64,000 nt of DNA, taken from the NCBI RefSeq assembly GCF_002338065.1, contig NZ_DDHJ01000004.1, forward strand, positions 1 through 64,000, in the 5' to 3' direction. Of the stretch, positions 46,225 through 54,534 are shown piece after piece. Under the pieces are notes generated by a model, which was not told where the DNA came from, did no database searches, and was given only the letters and a program-made list of their open reading frames with translations. Source of the DNA: Pseudomonas sp. UBA1879 (lineage in GTDB: Bacteria > Pseudomonadota > Gammaproteobacteria > Pseudomonadales > Pseudomonadaceae). Position numbers and translations under genes: made by a program. Positions within the stretch are counted from its first letter, which is position 1. Each line of letters starts with the position of its first letter.

Positions 46225-49200
46225 ATGAATGCTGTTCTTGAACCCAAAGTCGCGCCCGCGGCATCTCAAACCTTCGATCAGATCACTCAGCACCTGACTG
46301 CATTGTCCACCGCCAGTTCGGGCTGTCAGCAGGTGCTTGCGCAAAGCCAGACGCTGCGCGAATGGGTGTCTGAGCGACTGCGCGAGAGCCTCAACCGCGT
46401 CCGCCCCCAGACCGGTCTGGCGGTGTCCAATCCCGATGCGATTTTTTTCAACCGGCGCCTCGCAAGCGGCACGGTTGCCTCCATTGGCATGACTGATCTT
46501 CTTATCGATACCCTGCGCAATGGAGCGGCGATCCCGACTCTTACCGGAGCCGGTTTCTATACCCGTCATGACACGCTTGAACCGCGTCATGCGCTCAGCA
46601 GCTCGCAAAACCGCAGTCTGATCGGCGTCCTCAACGCGCTAATGCCGTCGGTTGTCTCAGGTTACGACAGTTACCTTCGCCATCTTTGGCAAAAAATGGT
46701 CCCTCATCCTGAGGATCCGCTGCGCATCGAACCCGCCGATCGGCTGCTGATCGGATTGCATCGCCAAGCGTTGAGCGACGAAGTTGCGTTGCGCATGCTG
46801 TGTCGCGTCATGTCGGTTGCGGAGCAAAACCGCCTGTTGAAGGTCGTTGGCGATGGCGTCATCGAAGGCGTGTATGAAGTGGCGGTGGAGCAGCACCGTC
46901 AACGCACTCCATTAACCTCCACGTACGTCGTCAGCCAATCCTCGCAACCTTCCGAAGATCCGTCGGGTGTGGTCTTTCTGGTCATGCCGTGCAAGGGTGT
47001 TGAGCGCTTCGAATCCATTGGCGTTCTCTGTCAAGCGCTGAGCCGCCGAATGTCTGGCGAGTTGCAGGACCCGCACTTGACTGCAGGCCTACCCCTAGCC
47101 GACCACGAACGCTTGACGGCGAACGATGCCATCCCCGAAGACGCTTGGCGGTTCGTGCCGGTCGATCGGCCAATGCTGGAGCATCACCTGCGCGCGCTTG
47201 AAAGCAAGCAAGCTCAGGATCTAGGCTTCCTGTGGGCGGAGAGGGAGTTGGCGTCCGATGCTTGGCATGAGCACGTTGAGCGCACGCAACTGAGCGCGCA
47301 TGTGAACGATGCAATGGGGCATCGTTTCAATCTGCTGTCTGTCATAACGGATGCGTTCGTAGCCCCGGATTGGCGCAAGTTCGCCAAGCCGTCCGACAAA
47401 ACGCATTTGTTTGCGCTGGAGCGCAAACATCGGGCCTTGAAGGGGCAGATCGCGAGTCGGCTTGCAGGCGTCGAATCGTTTACCGTGTTCGCTCACACCG
47501 AGCTGACCAATTACATTCGGCAGCATCTTGGGTGTTTGATCGACCCCAACAGCGTCGTCATCACGCTCGATGATGCCATCGCTCTCGGCCGTGGCGACAC
47601 GCTGCACGCCAAATATGAGAAGACGCTGTTCGAGTTTGCCGTGTCCGGCCTGCCTGACACGGGCAAACCTTTGAGCTTCGCGCCAGCGCCCAATCATCTG
47701 CACGCAGAGTTTTCGGAAGCATTCGTCAGGACGATGCTCGCTGAACTCAATCTGCATCATCGTTATGGGTTGGCGCTTCGAAAGGCCTATGAAGACCCCG
47801 AAACCGTCCGTCAAATGGTCATTCATCGCGACAGTGCGCTGGCATTGAGCGCGTTCACCGCTGGCTTGCAGGGCCACCTGATTCAGGATCGCAGCCATGA
47901 GCTGTTGAACAGAGTTCGCGGCGACCAGCGCAAAGAGGGCTCCAAATACAGCATCGGCAGCTTGTACTTGCTCGAAACCCACACGCGCTTCAACGACCTG
48001 ATCGTGTTCGAGGAAAGGACTCAAAACGACACCCATTACGTGCTCTACGCACCGGGCGCGCCAAACGGTCAGGATTTCTTCGAGTTCAGATCCTGGCAAC
48101 AGCTGTGTTTCGGCGTGGGGGCCTGGCTTGCGACGGAAGCCGGACGCTCGTATGTCAATGCGCAACTGACAGGACCGACCGAGCAAGGGCACGCCGCGGT
48201 CATCAACAATGTTCACCTGAAGCCCTCGTTATGGGGTTTGAACAGTTGCCTGTTCGTGCGCTGCATGGGGGACACATTCCAGGCCAACATGGGCGACCTC
48301 GTCAGCCAGAAAGTAGCCCGGGCATTGCGCGCGGCGGAGCTGGCAGCACCGAACACAGACAGTCAGACCTCCTTCGCCAGCCCTTCCATTCAGGCACTGC
48401 TGGACGCCCGGATCGAAGCGCTGAACAGCGAGTTCAGGCGCATCAGTACGGGTCTGGTGGATTACAGAACCTACGTCCACGAATACACCACCACCGTGCT
48501 GAACGACTTCCTGCGTCGTAGCGGGTTCGACAGGCCTGTCGACCCAGACACGCTTTACTTCGGGCTTGGGCAACCTCGTCGTGAGACGCCAGACTTTGGC
48601 GAACACAGCGATTTGCGCCAATTGACCGAGCTCATGATGGAGGGCAGCGAGGAAATTCTGGGGCACCGGCCACAGATTCACCTGTATTCCTCGACTGGCC
48701 TGGACTACAGAGAGCTTCCGATCAAATTGATACATTTCATCGACAAACAGGTGCTCGGTTCGGACTTGGGCGCTCGATACATGGAGCATCTGGAAAAAAC
48801 CTTCCTCGGTCGAAGCAGTCCGCAGTACGCACGGCGTAAACGCCTGATGGCCAAGCGTGTTCAATATCAAATGTCCCGTGACGCCTTGACGGAGTTCATG
48901 CGTGGCCAGCTCAGCGAAGGGCAGTACGGATGGCTTCGCCGAACCATTATCTCGCTTGATGTGCAAGCTCCTGTTCTCAATCAGACCAGCGCTGTTTCGG
49001 CGTTTCGCATAGCCAAACAGATTGTCGAAGGCGTTTACATCTTCCGGGATTTCGCCACAGACGACCCTGATTTCAATCTGCTTTATACCCCCAATTCTCC
49101 GGACGGCGTGTTGTTCCAGCGACTGACAGACTATGCGCAGTTACTCGAGTCGTCGCAGATGCAGAACTATTACTACAGCCGCGTGGCCTACATGGGCCAG

Positions 49201-49743
49201 CCTCAGGTGGGCTCGTTCTTCGAGCGCCTGCAACGAGGTGGCAAGTTCGATGAGAAATTCATTCGCATCGTGAACCGTATAGAGGCCCGAATTCCGGACG
49301 CCGAGCTGCTGTTCGGCAATATGATCGAGCGAATGATTGCCGACGTGGATGCTCAGACCGAGAGCCACGCCGAAGCAAGGTTCGCGACCGCCTGGACGGT
49401 TATTCAATGGCTGGGCAACGTATTGCTGGTCCCTTTCCCGGCCGTGAGCATCGCGTGGGGAATCTTTACCAGCGGGGTGAAGATTTATCAGGGGGTCGAC
49501 GCGTATCTGTCCGGGGACAGGGCTGCTGCATTGCCTTTGCTGTTGGCGGGCGTGATGGGGCTTGTCAAAGGCGGGAACGCTGCGCGGAAATTGTTCAACG
49601 CGGCCGAACTGGCCGCCAAGGGGGTCGGCGTTCCTGTGGGCGTCTGGGTGTGGCACCACCTGGAATTCGAAGGGAAGCTGCAAAAGGCCGTCAATGAATA
49701 CCTCCGCGGGACGGCAACGTCACTAATCTTTGAGCGAGCCTGA
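46225..49743 (+). CDS. DUF6543/dermonecrotic-toxin-like large protein
   Basis: 1172 aa. Long helical regions carry a recurrent Pseudomonas toxin-like motif, first VLYAPGAPNGQDF (about 605–618) and again LLYTPNSPDG (about 952–961), typical of DUF6543 'dermonecrotic toxin' proteins. A hydrophobic stretch (about 1058–1120: VIQWLGNVLLVPFPAVSIAWGIF, then LPLLLAGVMGLVKGG) lies close to the C-terminus, after which only about 50 residues remain. Larger relatives continue into toxin or adhesion domains, so this may be a short form. No signal peptide. Its end overlaps the convergent sirB1-like gene by 53 bp. Confidence 0.72.
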   Translation: MNAVLEPKVAPAASQTFDQITQHLTALSTASSGCQQVLAQSQTLREWVSERLRESLNRVRPQTGLAVSNPDAIFFNRRLASGTVASIGMTDLLIDTLRNGAAIPTLTGAGFYTRHDTLEPRHALSSSQNRSLIGVLNALMPSVVSGYDSYLRHLWQKMVPHPEDPLRIEPADRLLIGLHRQALSDEVALRMLCRVMSVAEQNRLLKVVGDGVIEGVYEVAVEQHRQRTPLTSTYVVSQSSQPSEDPSGVVFLVMPCKGVERFESIGVLCQALSRRMSGELQDPHLTAGLPLADHERLTANDAIPEDAWRFVPVDRPMLEHHLRALESKQAQDLGFLWAERELASDAWHEHVERTQLSAHVNDAMGHRFNLLSVITDAFVAPDWRKFAKPSDKTHLFALERKHRALKGQIASRLAGVESFTVFAHTELTNYIRQHLGCLIDPNSVVITLDDAIALGRGDTLHAKYEKTLFEFAVSGLPDTGKPLSFAPAPNHLHAEFSEAFVRTMLAELNLHHRYGLALRKAYEDPETVRQMVIHRDSALALSAFTAGLQGHLIQDRSHELLNRVRGDQRKEGSKYSIGSLYLLETHTRFNDLIVFEERTQNDTHYVLYAPGAPNGQDFFEFRSWQQLCFGVGAWLATEAGRSYVNAQLTGPTEQGHAAVINNVHLKPSLWGLNSCLFVRCMGDTFQANMGDLVSQKVARALRAAELAAPNTDSQTSFASPSIQALLDARIEALNSEFRRISTGLVDYRTYVHEYTTTVLNDFLRRSGFDRPVDPDTLYFGLGQPRRETPDFGEHSDLRQLTELMMEGSEEILGHRPQIHLYSSTGLDYRELPIKLIHFIDKQVLGSDLGARYMEHLEKTFLGRSSPQYARRKRLMAKRVQYQMSRDALTEFMRGQLSEGQYGWLRRTIISLDVQAPVLNQTSAVSAFRIAKQIVEGVYIFRDFATDDPDFNLLYTPNSPDGVLFQRLTDYAQLLESSQMQNYYYSRVAYMGQPQVGSFFERLQRGGKFDEKFIRIVNRIEARIPDAELLFGNMIERMIADVDAQTESHAEARFATAWTVIQWLGNVLLVPFPAVSIAWGIFTSGVKIYQGVDAYLSGDRAAALPLLLAGVMGLVKGGNAARKLFNAAELAAKGVGVPVGVWVWHHLEFEGKLQKAVNEYLRGTATSLIFERA

Positions 49744-50494
49744 TCCGCTGCACCGGATCTTCGCTCAACAATAACGCGTGCTCCAGGTCGTAACGCTCGG
49801 CCTGTGGGCACTCCAGCGTCTGGTACAGGCTGGCGCGGGCGAGGTAATCGCTGGTGTTGGCCTGCCCCAGTTCAAGCACGCGATTGGCGTCTTTCAGGGA
49901 AGCGATCAGATCCTCGTTGATGTGATGCAGATGCCGCAGGTTGCGCGACAGGCGCTGCAACATCGCCTGAGGTGTCGCAGTACGCAGGTGTTCGGCCTTC
50001 AGCGGCATGTCCGGACCGAACTGGCGCAGGAGCAGTTCGCGGCAATCCTTGGGATACAGCCGGCGGCCTCCGCAAGGGTCGAGGGAATGGTCGGCGCCGG
50101 GCACGCGCACCAAAAAATGCCCCGGAAAATTGACGCCCTCAAGGGGAATCTCCAGACGGCGCGCGAGTTCCAGCGCGATCATCGCCAGCCCCAGCGGCTG
50201 ACCTCGACGTCGTTCGACGATTTTGTCCAGCAAGGCAGCCGCAGGTTTGGGCTGGGCCATGTCCTCCTGCTGAAATCCGAGGCTCGCCATATGTCGCAAC
50301 AACGGCTGCGCCAGTTCACCGGCGGGCAGCGTTGGTAACGCCGCACTGGCCTGACGTTGAAGCTGATCAACCCGCTCAAGGATCTGCCGGGGATCGACCT
50401 GGGCATCGTGCTCGACAGCGATCCACAGTGCCGCTTCGAATGTCGCGGGTGGTGTTCTATGGAAACATTCGAGGCATTGTTGGCGTGGATTCAT
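49691..50494 (-). CDS. SirB1 family transglutaminase-like/TPR protein
   Basis: 267 aa. The family core VERRRGQPLGLAMIALELARRLE and NFPGHFLVR (transglutaminase-like fold without the full catalytic triad) is followed by a C-terminal TPR-like region ending at RLVTLPSRGGIH. Function unclear; some are annotated as invasion regulator SirB1-like. Its last 53 bp overlap the toxin-like gene on the other strand. Confidence 0.85.
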   Translation of the reverse strand: MNPRQQCLECFHRTPPATFEAALWIAVEHDAQVDPRQILERVDQLQRQASAALPTLPAGELAQPLLRHMASLGFQQEDMAQPKPAAALLDKIVERRRGQPLGLAMIALELARRLEIPLEGVNFPGHFLVRVPGADHSLDPCGGRRLYPKDCRELLLRQFGPDMPLKAEHLRTATPQAMLQRLSRNLRHLHHINEDLIASLKDANRVLELGQANTSDYLARASLYQTLECPQAERYDLEHALLLSEDPVQRIRLAQRLVTLPSRGGIH

Positions 50495-50689
50495 CGACTT
50501 CTCCGACCGGAAGGCGTCTGAGTGACTGATTCGAGAAGCTTTGTTGTAGCCCCCCGTGAGGGAGTTCGTCCAGTGCCGAATGCCGATTGATTGCTACACG
50601 TCGGGAGTCGGTCAAGATGTTGCCAACGCTGCCGCCGTTTTTTCGGCGAGCGCCTATACTCGCAATACAAAAAAACGGGAGCACCGCCG

Positions 50690-51712
50690 ATGTTCGCTCT
50701 CATGCAGCATTCACGCGTTAACGCCTTGCACCTGGTCGTCGATCCGCAGACCTGTCTCAAAGCCGTGATCGCGATCCACAGCAGCCGCAAAGGCCCGGCA
50801 CTGGGAGGCTGTCGCTACCTGGCCTATCCGAACGAAGAGAGCGCAATCGAAGACGCTATTCAACTGGCCAGGAACATGAGCTACAAGGCTGTCTTGGCGG
50901 GTCTGTCGCTGGGCGGTGGCTCGGCGGTCATTCTGCAACCCGCCCATGTGCCCGATCGCTCCACGTTATTCGAAGCTCTCGGACGTTTCATTCAGACGCT
51001 CGATGGCCGTTACATCACGGCCATCGACAGCGGCACATCCAAAGAAGACATGGACTGCATCGCGCGGTACACCCGCCACGTCACCACCACCACTGCGTCC
51101 GGCGACCCCACGGCTTACACCGCTATGGGCTTGTATGCGGGTATTCGGACAACAGCCATGGCGCGGCTGGGCAGCGACAACCTCGAAGGGCTGCGCGTGG
51201 CGATTCAAGGGTTGGGGCATGTCGGTTATGCCTTGGCCGAACAGCTGCACGCGGCGGGGGCGGAACTGCTGGTCGCCGACCTGGACAGCGGCAAAGTGCA
51301 GCTGGCGATGGAGCAAATGGGCGCCAAGCCGATTGCCATCGATGCACTGCTCAGCACGCCTTGCGACATCCTTGCTCCCTGTGGGTTGGGCGGGGTGCTC
51401 AACAGTCACAGCGTGACAAAACTGCGCTGCGCCGCTGTGGCCGGAGGCGCCAACAACCAGCTCAGCTGCGCCGCGATCGCCGATCAACTCGAAGCGCGCG
51501 GCATCCTTTATGCACCGGATTACGTGATCAATTCCGGTGGTCTCATTTATCTCGCTCTGCAACATCAGGGAGAAAGCCTAGACACCATCACCGCTCATCT
51601 TTCGCAGATTGGAACACGGCTGACTGAAGTATTTGCCCACGCCCAAGCCGAGAAGCGCTCACCTGCGCGGGTGGCCGATGCACTGGCCGAACGTCTTTTG
51701 AACCTTGAGTAA
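50690..51712 (+). CDS. Leu/Phe/Val dehydrogenase family protein lacking one catalytic lysine
   Basis: 340 aa from 50690 (GGGAG upstream). Glu/Leu/Phe/Val dehydrogenase fold with substrate segment ALGGCRYLAYP, Lys66 in MSYKAVLAG, DSGTSKEDMD and NAD loop IQGLGHVGYALAEQL. The second active-site lysine of leucine dehydrogenases (GGGK, Lys80 in the Bacillus enzyme) is Ser78 here (GGGSAV). That lysine polarises the substrate and is normally essential, so the protein may be inactive or altered. Relatives interconvert branched amino acids and keto acids. Confidence 0.85.
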   Translation: MFALMQHSRVNALHLVVDPQTCLKAVIAIHSSRKGPALGGCRYLAYPNEESAIEDAIQLARNMSYKAVLAGLSLGGGSAVILQPAHVPDRSTLFEALGRFIQTLDGRYITAIDSGTSKEDMDCIARYTRHVTTTTASGDPTAYTAMGLYAGIRTTAMARLGSDNLEGLRVAIQGLGHVGYALAEQLHAAGAELLVADLDSGKVQLAMEQMGAKPIAIDALLSTPCDILAPCGLGGVLNSHSVTKLRCAAVAGGANNQLSCAAIADQLEARGILYAPDYVINSGGLIYLALQHQGESLDTITAHLSQIGTRLTEVFAHAQAEKRSPARVADALAERLLNLE

Positions 51713-51874
51713 AGGCCATGTCGGCACCGCGTCTGCAAGGTATGCAGTCCGAAGCATGTGCTGCTCAGGCGGTCAGGCACGGTGTTTCTTTAGAGGCATC
51801 AAGGCAACTCAGGCAGCATTCAGCGATGAGATGAGCAGGGACGATAAAGGTAACCGGCGCGAGGGGGTTACTGG
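51713..51874. other. Intergenic region, featureless
   Basis: 160 bp between convergent genes. No hairpin or repeat stands out. Confidence 0.4.
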
Positions 51875-52609
51875 CTAGCTAAGCTTTTGGTGAAACAATC
51901 CAAGCATTTGCCGCCAGCCCTGCTCCGCAGCTTCTTCGTCATAGACAGGAAAATCCGGCTTCATCCAGCCATGGGCGGCGCTGTAGGTTTCCGACCGATA
52001 GTCCACCCTCGCGTCCTGCAGCGCCTGTTCAAATTGCACGGCCATTGAGGGTGGATAGCTAGGATCGTCCTCGGCAACGGCGAGGTACACGTCGGCTTTC
52101 ACATCTTTCACGAAAGTGTGCGGGCTATCCGCAGCCTCGGTTGCCAAATTGCCACCGTGGAAGCTCGCGACTGCCGCGAAACGCTCGGGCCACTTGCCTG
52201 CCGCAGCGATGGCCATCCCGCCGCCCATGCAAAACCCAACGGCGCCTACCTTTTTGCCATGAACATCGGTACGACCATCCAGATAATCCAGGAATGCGCC
52301 GGTATCGATAGCGGCTTTCATGGGGCCTGTCGTTGCCATCAGGGGGCCAAGAATGGCACGTACATCACCTTGGAAAACCGCTCGCGGATCAAACGGCTCG
52401 TAAGGCCCATAACGATAGAAAAGGTCGGGCAAGAGCACCACAAAACCTGCATTGGCCAATCGCTGCGCCATCGCCAGCTCGGCAGAACGAATGCCGCCCG
52501 CGTCCATGTAAAAAACAATGGCCGGGCCGCCTGCGCCGTTTTCAGGGGTGAAAACGTGGGCCGGGCAGTCGCCCTCTTCCGTGGCGATCAATGTCTGCTC
52601 GTGTGGCAT
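51875..52609 (-). CDS. Dienelactone hydrolase family protein
   Basis: 244 aa. Nucleophile elbow GFCMGGG (Cys), acid residue in AEDDPSYPP and His in AAHGW give the DLH triad. Cytoplasmic hydrolase acting on lactones or esters. Only 62 bp lie between it and the yebG stop, so it may be transcribed from the yebG side. Confidence 0.88.
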   Translation of the reverse strand: MPHEQTLIATEEGDCPAHVFTPENGAGGPAIVFYMDAGGIRSAELAMAQRLANAGFVVLLPDLFYRYGPYEPFDPRAVFQGDVRAILGPLMATTGPMKAAIDTGAFLDYLDGRTDVHGKKVGAVGFCMGGGMAIAAAGKWPERFAAVASFHGGNLATEAADSPHTFVKDVKADVYLAVAEDDPSYPPSMAVQFEQALQDARVDYRSETYSAAHGWMKPDFPVYDEEAAEQGWRQMLGLFHQKLS

Positions 52610-52671
52610 ATGGACTCCTTGGATCTAGGTCTGCGCAACCGCCGGCCTGGACGAGCAGATGCCGAATGTCG

Positions 52672-52938
52672 TCAATCCGTCGTCTCGGACGGTTCGCTGA
52701 GATCGCTGAGCGCGCTCGCATTGTTTTTGAAAGCGGCGGCGAAGACCGTGCGGTTTTTCGCCATGTAAATGCTCGCATCTTCTGCATGCTTTTCAGAAAG
52801 TCCCGGCACGTTTTTCATCAAGACCTCGGTCAGCACTTCTGCCAGCTCCAGCATCTGATCATGCGCATCGGCGAGTTTACGGTCCACGAACGTAGTCTCC
52901 AAATCGCGGGTACTGCGGTAAAGGGTTTCAACAGCCAT
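52672..52938 (-). CDS. yebG: YebG family SOS-induced protein
   Basis: 88 aa. The family start MAVETLYRSTRDLE and DRKLADAHDQMLELAEVL match YebG, a small DNA-damage-inducible protein of unknown role. A LexA box lies about 105 bp upstream of the start, confirming SOS control. The next gene, dienelactone hydrolase, could be read from the same promoter. Confidence 0.85.
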   Translation of the reverse strand: MAVETLYRSTRDLETTFVDRKLADAHDQMLELAEVLTEVLMKNVPGLSEKHAEDASIYMAKNRTVFAAAFKNNASALSDLSEPSETTD

Positions 52939-53042
52939 TTTGGCCTCGTCGTCTTGTCCAGAGTGTCGTTGGGAAAGCTGGGGCCTGAACCATCGTCCGG
53001 CAGCGAATCCATGCCTTCATGTGTATCAACGCTGAGTGAGTA

Positions 53043-53058
53043 CTGTGTTTTTATACAG
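53043..53058 (-). promoter_or_regulatory. LexA (SOS) box
   Basis: CTGTGTTTTTATACAG reads CTGT-N8-ACAG, nearly the full LexA consensus, 105 bp ahead of yebG. It lies in the divergent yebG–psiE intergenic region. Confidence 0.88.
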
Positions 53059-53255
53059 TGCGCAGCATAAGGGAATCGTCGCCGCTTGGGTAGTGGCAAA
53101 TCATGGCCATTTTCGTTGAGTGCGACACGCCTTGCGACAAAGAGTCACGTTCTCAACCTTAGTCGATGGCCTCTTTAATGCTTGGCCTCAAGCGCGAGCA
53201 AAAGCGTCACGCGAGCGCGGCATCATCCGTTTCGGGTCACTCAAGGAAGCACATC

Positions 53256-53579
53256 GTGAAAATCAACTGGGCCGAATCCCTCCGTCAGCACGTACACGGT
53301 TGCGCCGAATCGCTGGGCAACCTGTTCGTCGAAACCTTCCATTACCTGGCACTCTTCGCCATCGGCGCCGTCACCGCGTGGGCTGCGGTCATGGCTTTCC
53401 TCGGCATGCTGGACAAAGGGCACATCACGGTCGATGACATTCTGCTGCTGTTCATCTACCTGGAGTTAGGCGCCATGGTCGGGATTTACTTCAAGACGAA
53501 GGTCTACGTTACTAACATTCCTCGTAGTGGATACCAGATGCTTAAAAGCCCTGATAACACTGGGACGTGGTGTGCATGA
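53256..53579 (+). pseudogene. psiE: psiE, 5' fragment cut by insertion
   Basis: GTG start at 53256 behind AAGGA. It reads the first three PsiE membrane segments normally (SLGNLFVETFHYLALFAIG ... DDILLLFIYLELG) up to GIYFKT, then diverges at TCAAGAC (53491–53497) into 27 unrelated residues and stops at 53579. The missing 3' half sits at 58680–58933, in frame: 242 nt to the end of the repeat here plus 247 nt after it there give a 163-codon frame including the stop. Confidence 0.92.
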
Positions 53580-53642
53580 CCTGCTTCTGATGCGCCGTGT
53601 AGTCGGCTTGATTCGCTCGATTTCTGAACAGTGGTGGTTATG

Positions 53643-54092
53643 ATGACGCAAGAAGTGAAATGGGCTGAAAGCCTGCGCAAAAAGTTGCATGGTGGTGCTG
53701 ATTCAATTGGTAATTTGTTCGTTGAAACTTTCCATTACTTAGCACTTTTCGCAATTGGCGTTATAACAGTTTATGCGGGTATTTTTACCTTTATAGGAAT
53801 GCTTCAACAGCCGAAAATTACGGTTGATGATATTTTACTGCTATTTATCTATCTTGAACTTCTTGCAATGGCGGGGATTTATTTTAAAACAAATCACATG
53901 CCCTTGCGTTTTCTTTTATACATTGGCGTTACGGCGCTGATTCGATTATTGATAAGTGATGTTTCTCATCACAATGCGCCGGACACCGGGATTTTATATG
54001 TGTGTGGTGGTGTGCTTTTACTTGCTGTGTCGATTTTGGTGGTTAGGTATTCATCTGCGAAATACCCGTCGGTAAAAGAAAAGGCTGATTGA
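53643..54092 (+). CDS. Island-borne complete PsiE homologue
   Basis: 149 aa. Four membrane segments in the same order as the native PsiE, with long identical blocks (GNLFVETFHYLALFAIG, TVDDILLLFIYLEL, LLISDVSHH). Codon use is strikingly AT-rich. The FKTN codons are TTT AAA ACA AAT, not the TTC AAG ACC AAC of the split gene, so the insertion core is absent from this copy. It probably replaces the function destroyed by the insertion. PsiE belongs to phosphate-starvation-inducible membrane proteins of unclear role. Start: ATG at 53643, five bases after GGTGG. Confidence 0.88.
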   Translation: MTQEVKWAESLRKKLHGGADSIGNLFVETFHYLALFAIGVITVYAGIFTFIGMLQQPKITVDDILLLFIYLELLAMAGIYFKTNHMPLRFLLYIGVTALIRLLISDVSHHNAPDTGILYVCGGVLLLAVSILVVRYSSAKYPSVKEKAD

Positions 54093-54111
54093 TATAATTT
54101 CTGCGAAATTT

Positions 54112-54138
54112 GAAAAGGCTGTCAGATGCAGCTTTTTC
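54112..54138 (+). terminator. Rho-independent terminator of the island psiE
   Basis: GAAAAGGCTG–TCAGATG–CAGCTTTTTC, a 10-bp stem with one G·U pair and a U-rich 3' arm, 20 bp past the stop. Confidence 0.75.
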
Positions 54139-54176
54139 AAGTGACTAATTTAGGGGGGGTGGGTCTTTTATAAACT

Positions 54177-54226
54177 TCATAGATCATGGGGTTCACATAG
54201 GTCGTTACCTAAATGTCATAGATCAT
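54177..54226. repeat. Pair of 11-bp direct repeats before the orphan gene
   Basis: TCATAGATCAT occurs at 54177–54187 and 54216–54226, each followed by a GGGTT-containing stretch. A 39-bp period and position before a gene start suggest paired protein-binding sites, or a small duplication. Confidence 0.5.
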
Positions 54227-54252
54227 AACTGGGTTTGATGGAGGATTGGAAT

Positions 54253-54534
54253 ATGGCAGAACTGCAGAATAGATGTCCAGCCGGGACCCACTCGCTCCCG
54301 GGGCTTTCTATAGACGATCGGTTTTCTGATTTAGAGTCTCTGACATTATTTTTGAACGGTCGAGGTATTGAAACTAAAAATACTCATATTGATTGCTACC
54401 AAAGATATCTGAAAATAGCTTCAGGTCAGGGGCTAGAGAACATTGACCCTAAGAATATATTTAAAAATGTCACAGATGGGCGCTTCCAGCATGGTCTCGA
54501 TTGGTATGATAGCGCGCTCATTAGTTATTACTAA
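54253..54534 (+). CDS. Short orphan gene in the island, possibly truncated
   Basis: 93 aa from the ATG at 54253 (GGAGG upstream). Soluble, mixed charged, with NGRGIETKNTHIDCYQRYLKIASG. I do not recognise it. It looks like the N-terminus of a longer protein that was cut, since it runs into the convergent nuclease-like gene with a 14-bp overlap. Confidence 0.5.
   Translation: MAELQNRCPAGTHSLPGLSIDDRFSDLESLTLFLNGRGIETKNTHIDCYQRYLKIASGQGLENIDPKNIFKNVTDGRFQHGLDWYDSALISYY

Noticed and set aside
53498..53530. Terminal inverted repeats of a transposon at the island ends
   Set aside because: The left end (GAAGGTCTACG...) and the complement of the right end (GACGAGTGCAG...) do not match. Only the 7-bp direct repeat is shared.
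54160..54230. CRISPR-like array from the repeated TCATAGATCAT
   Set aside because: Only two short copies and no cas genes.
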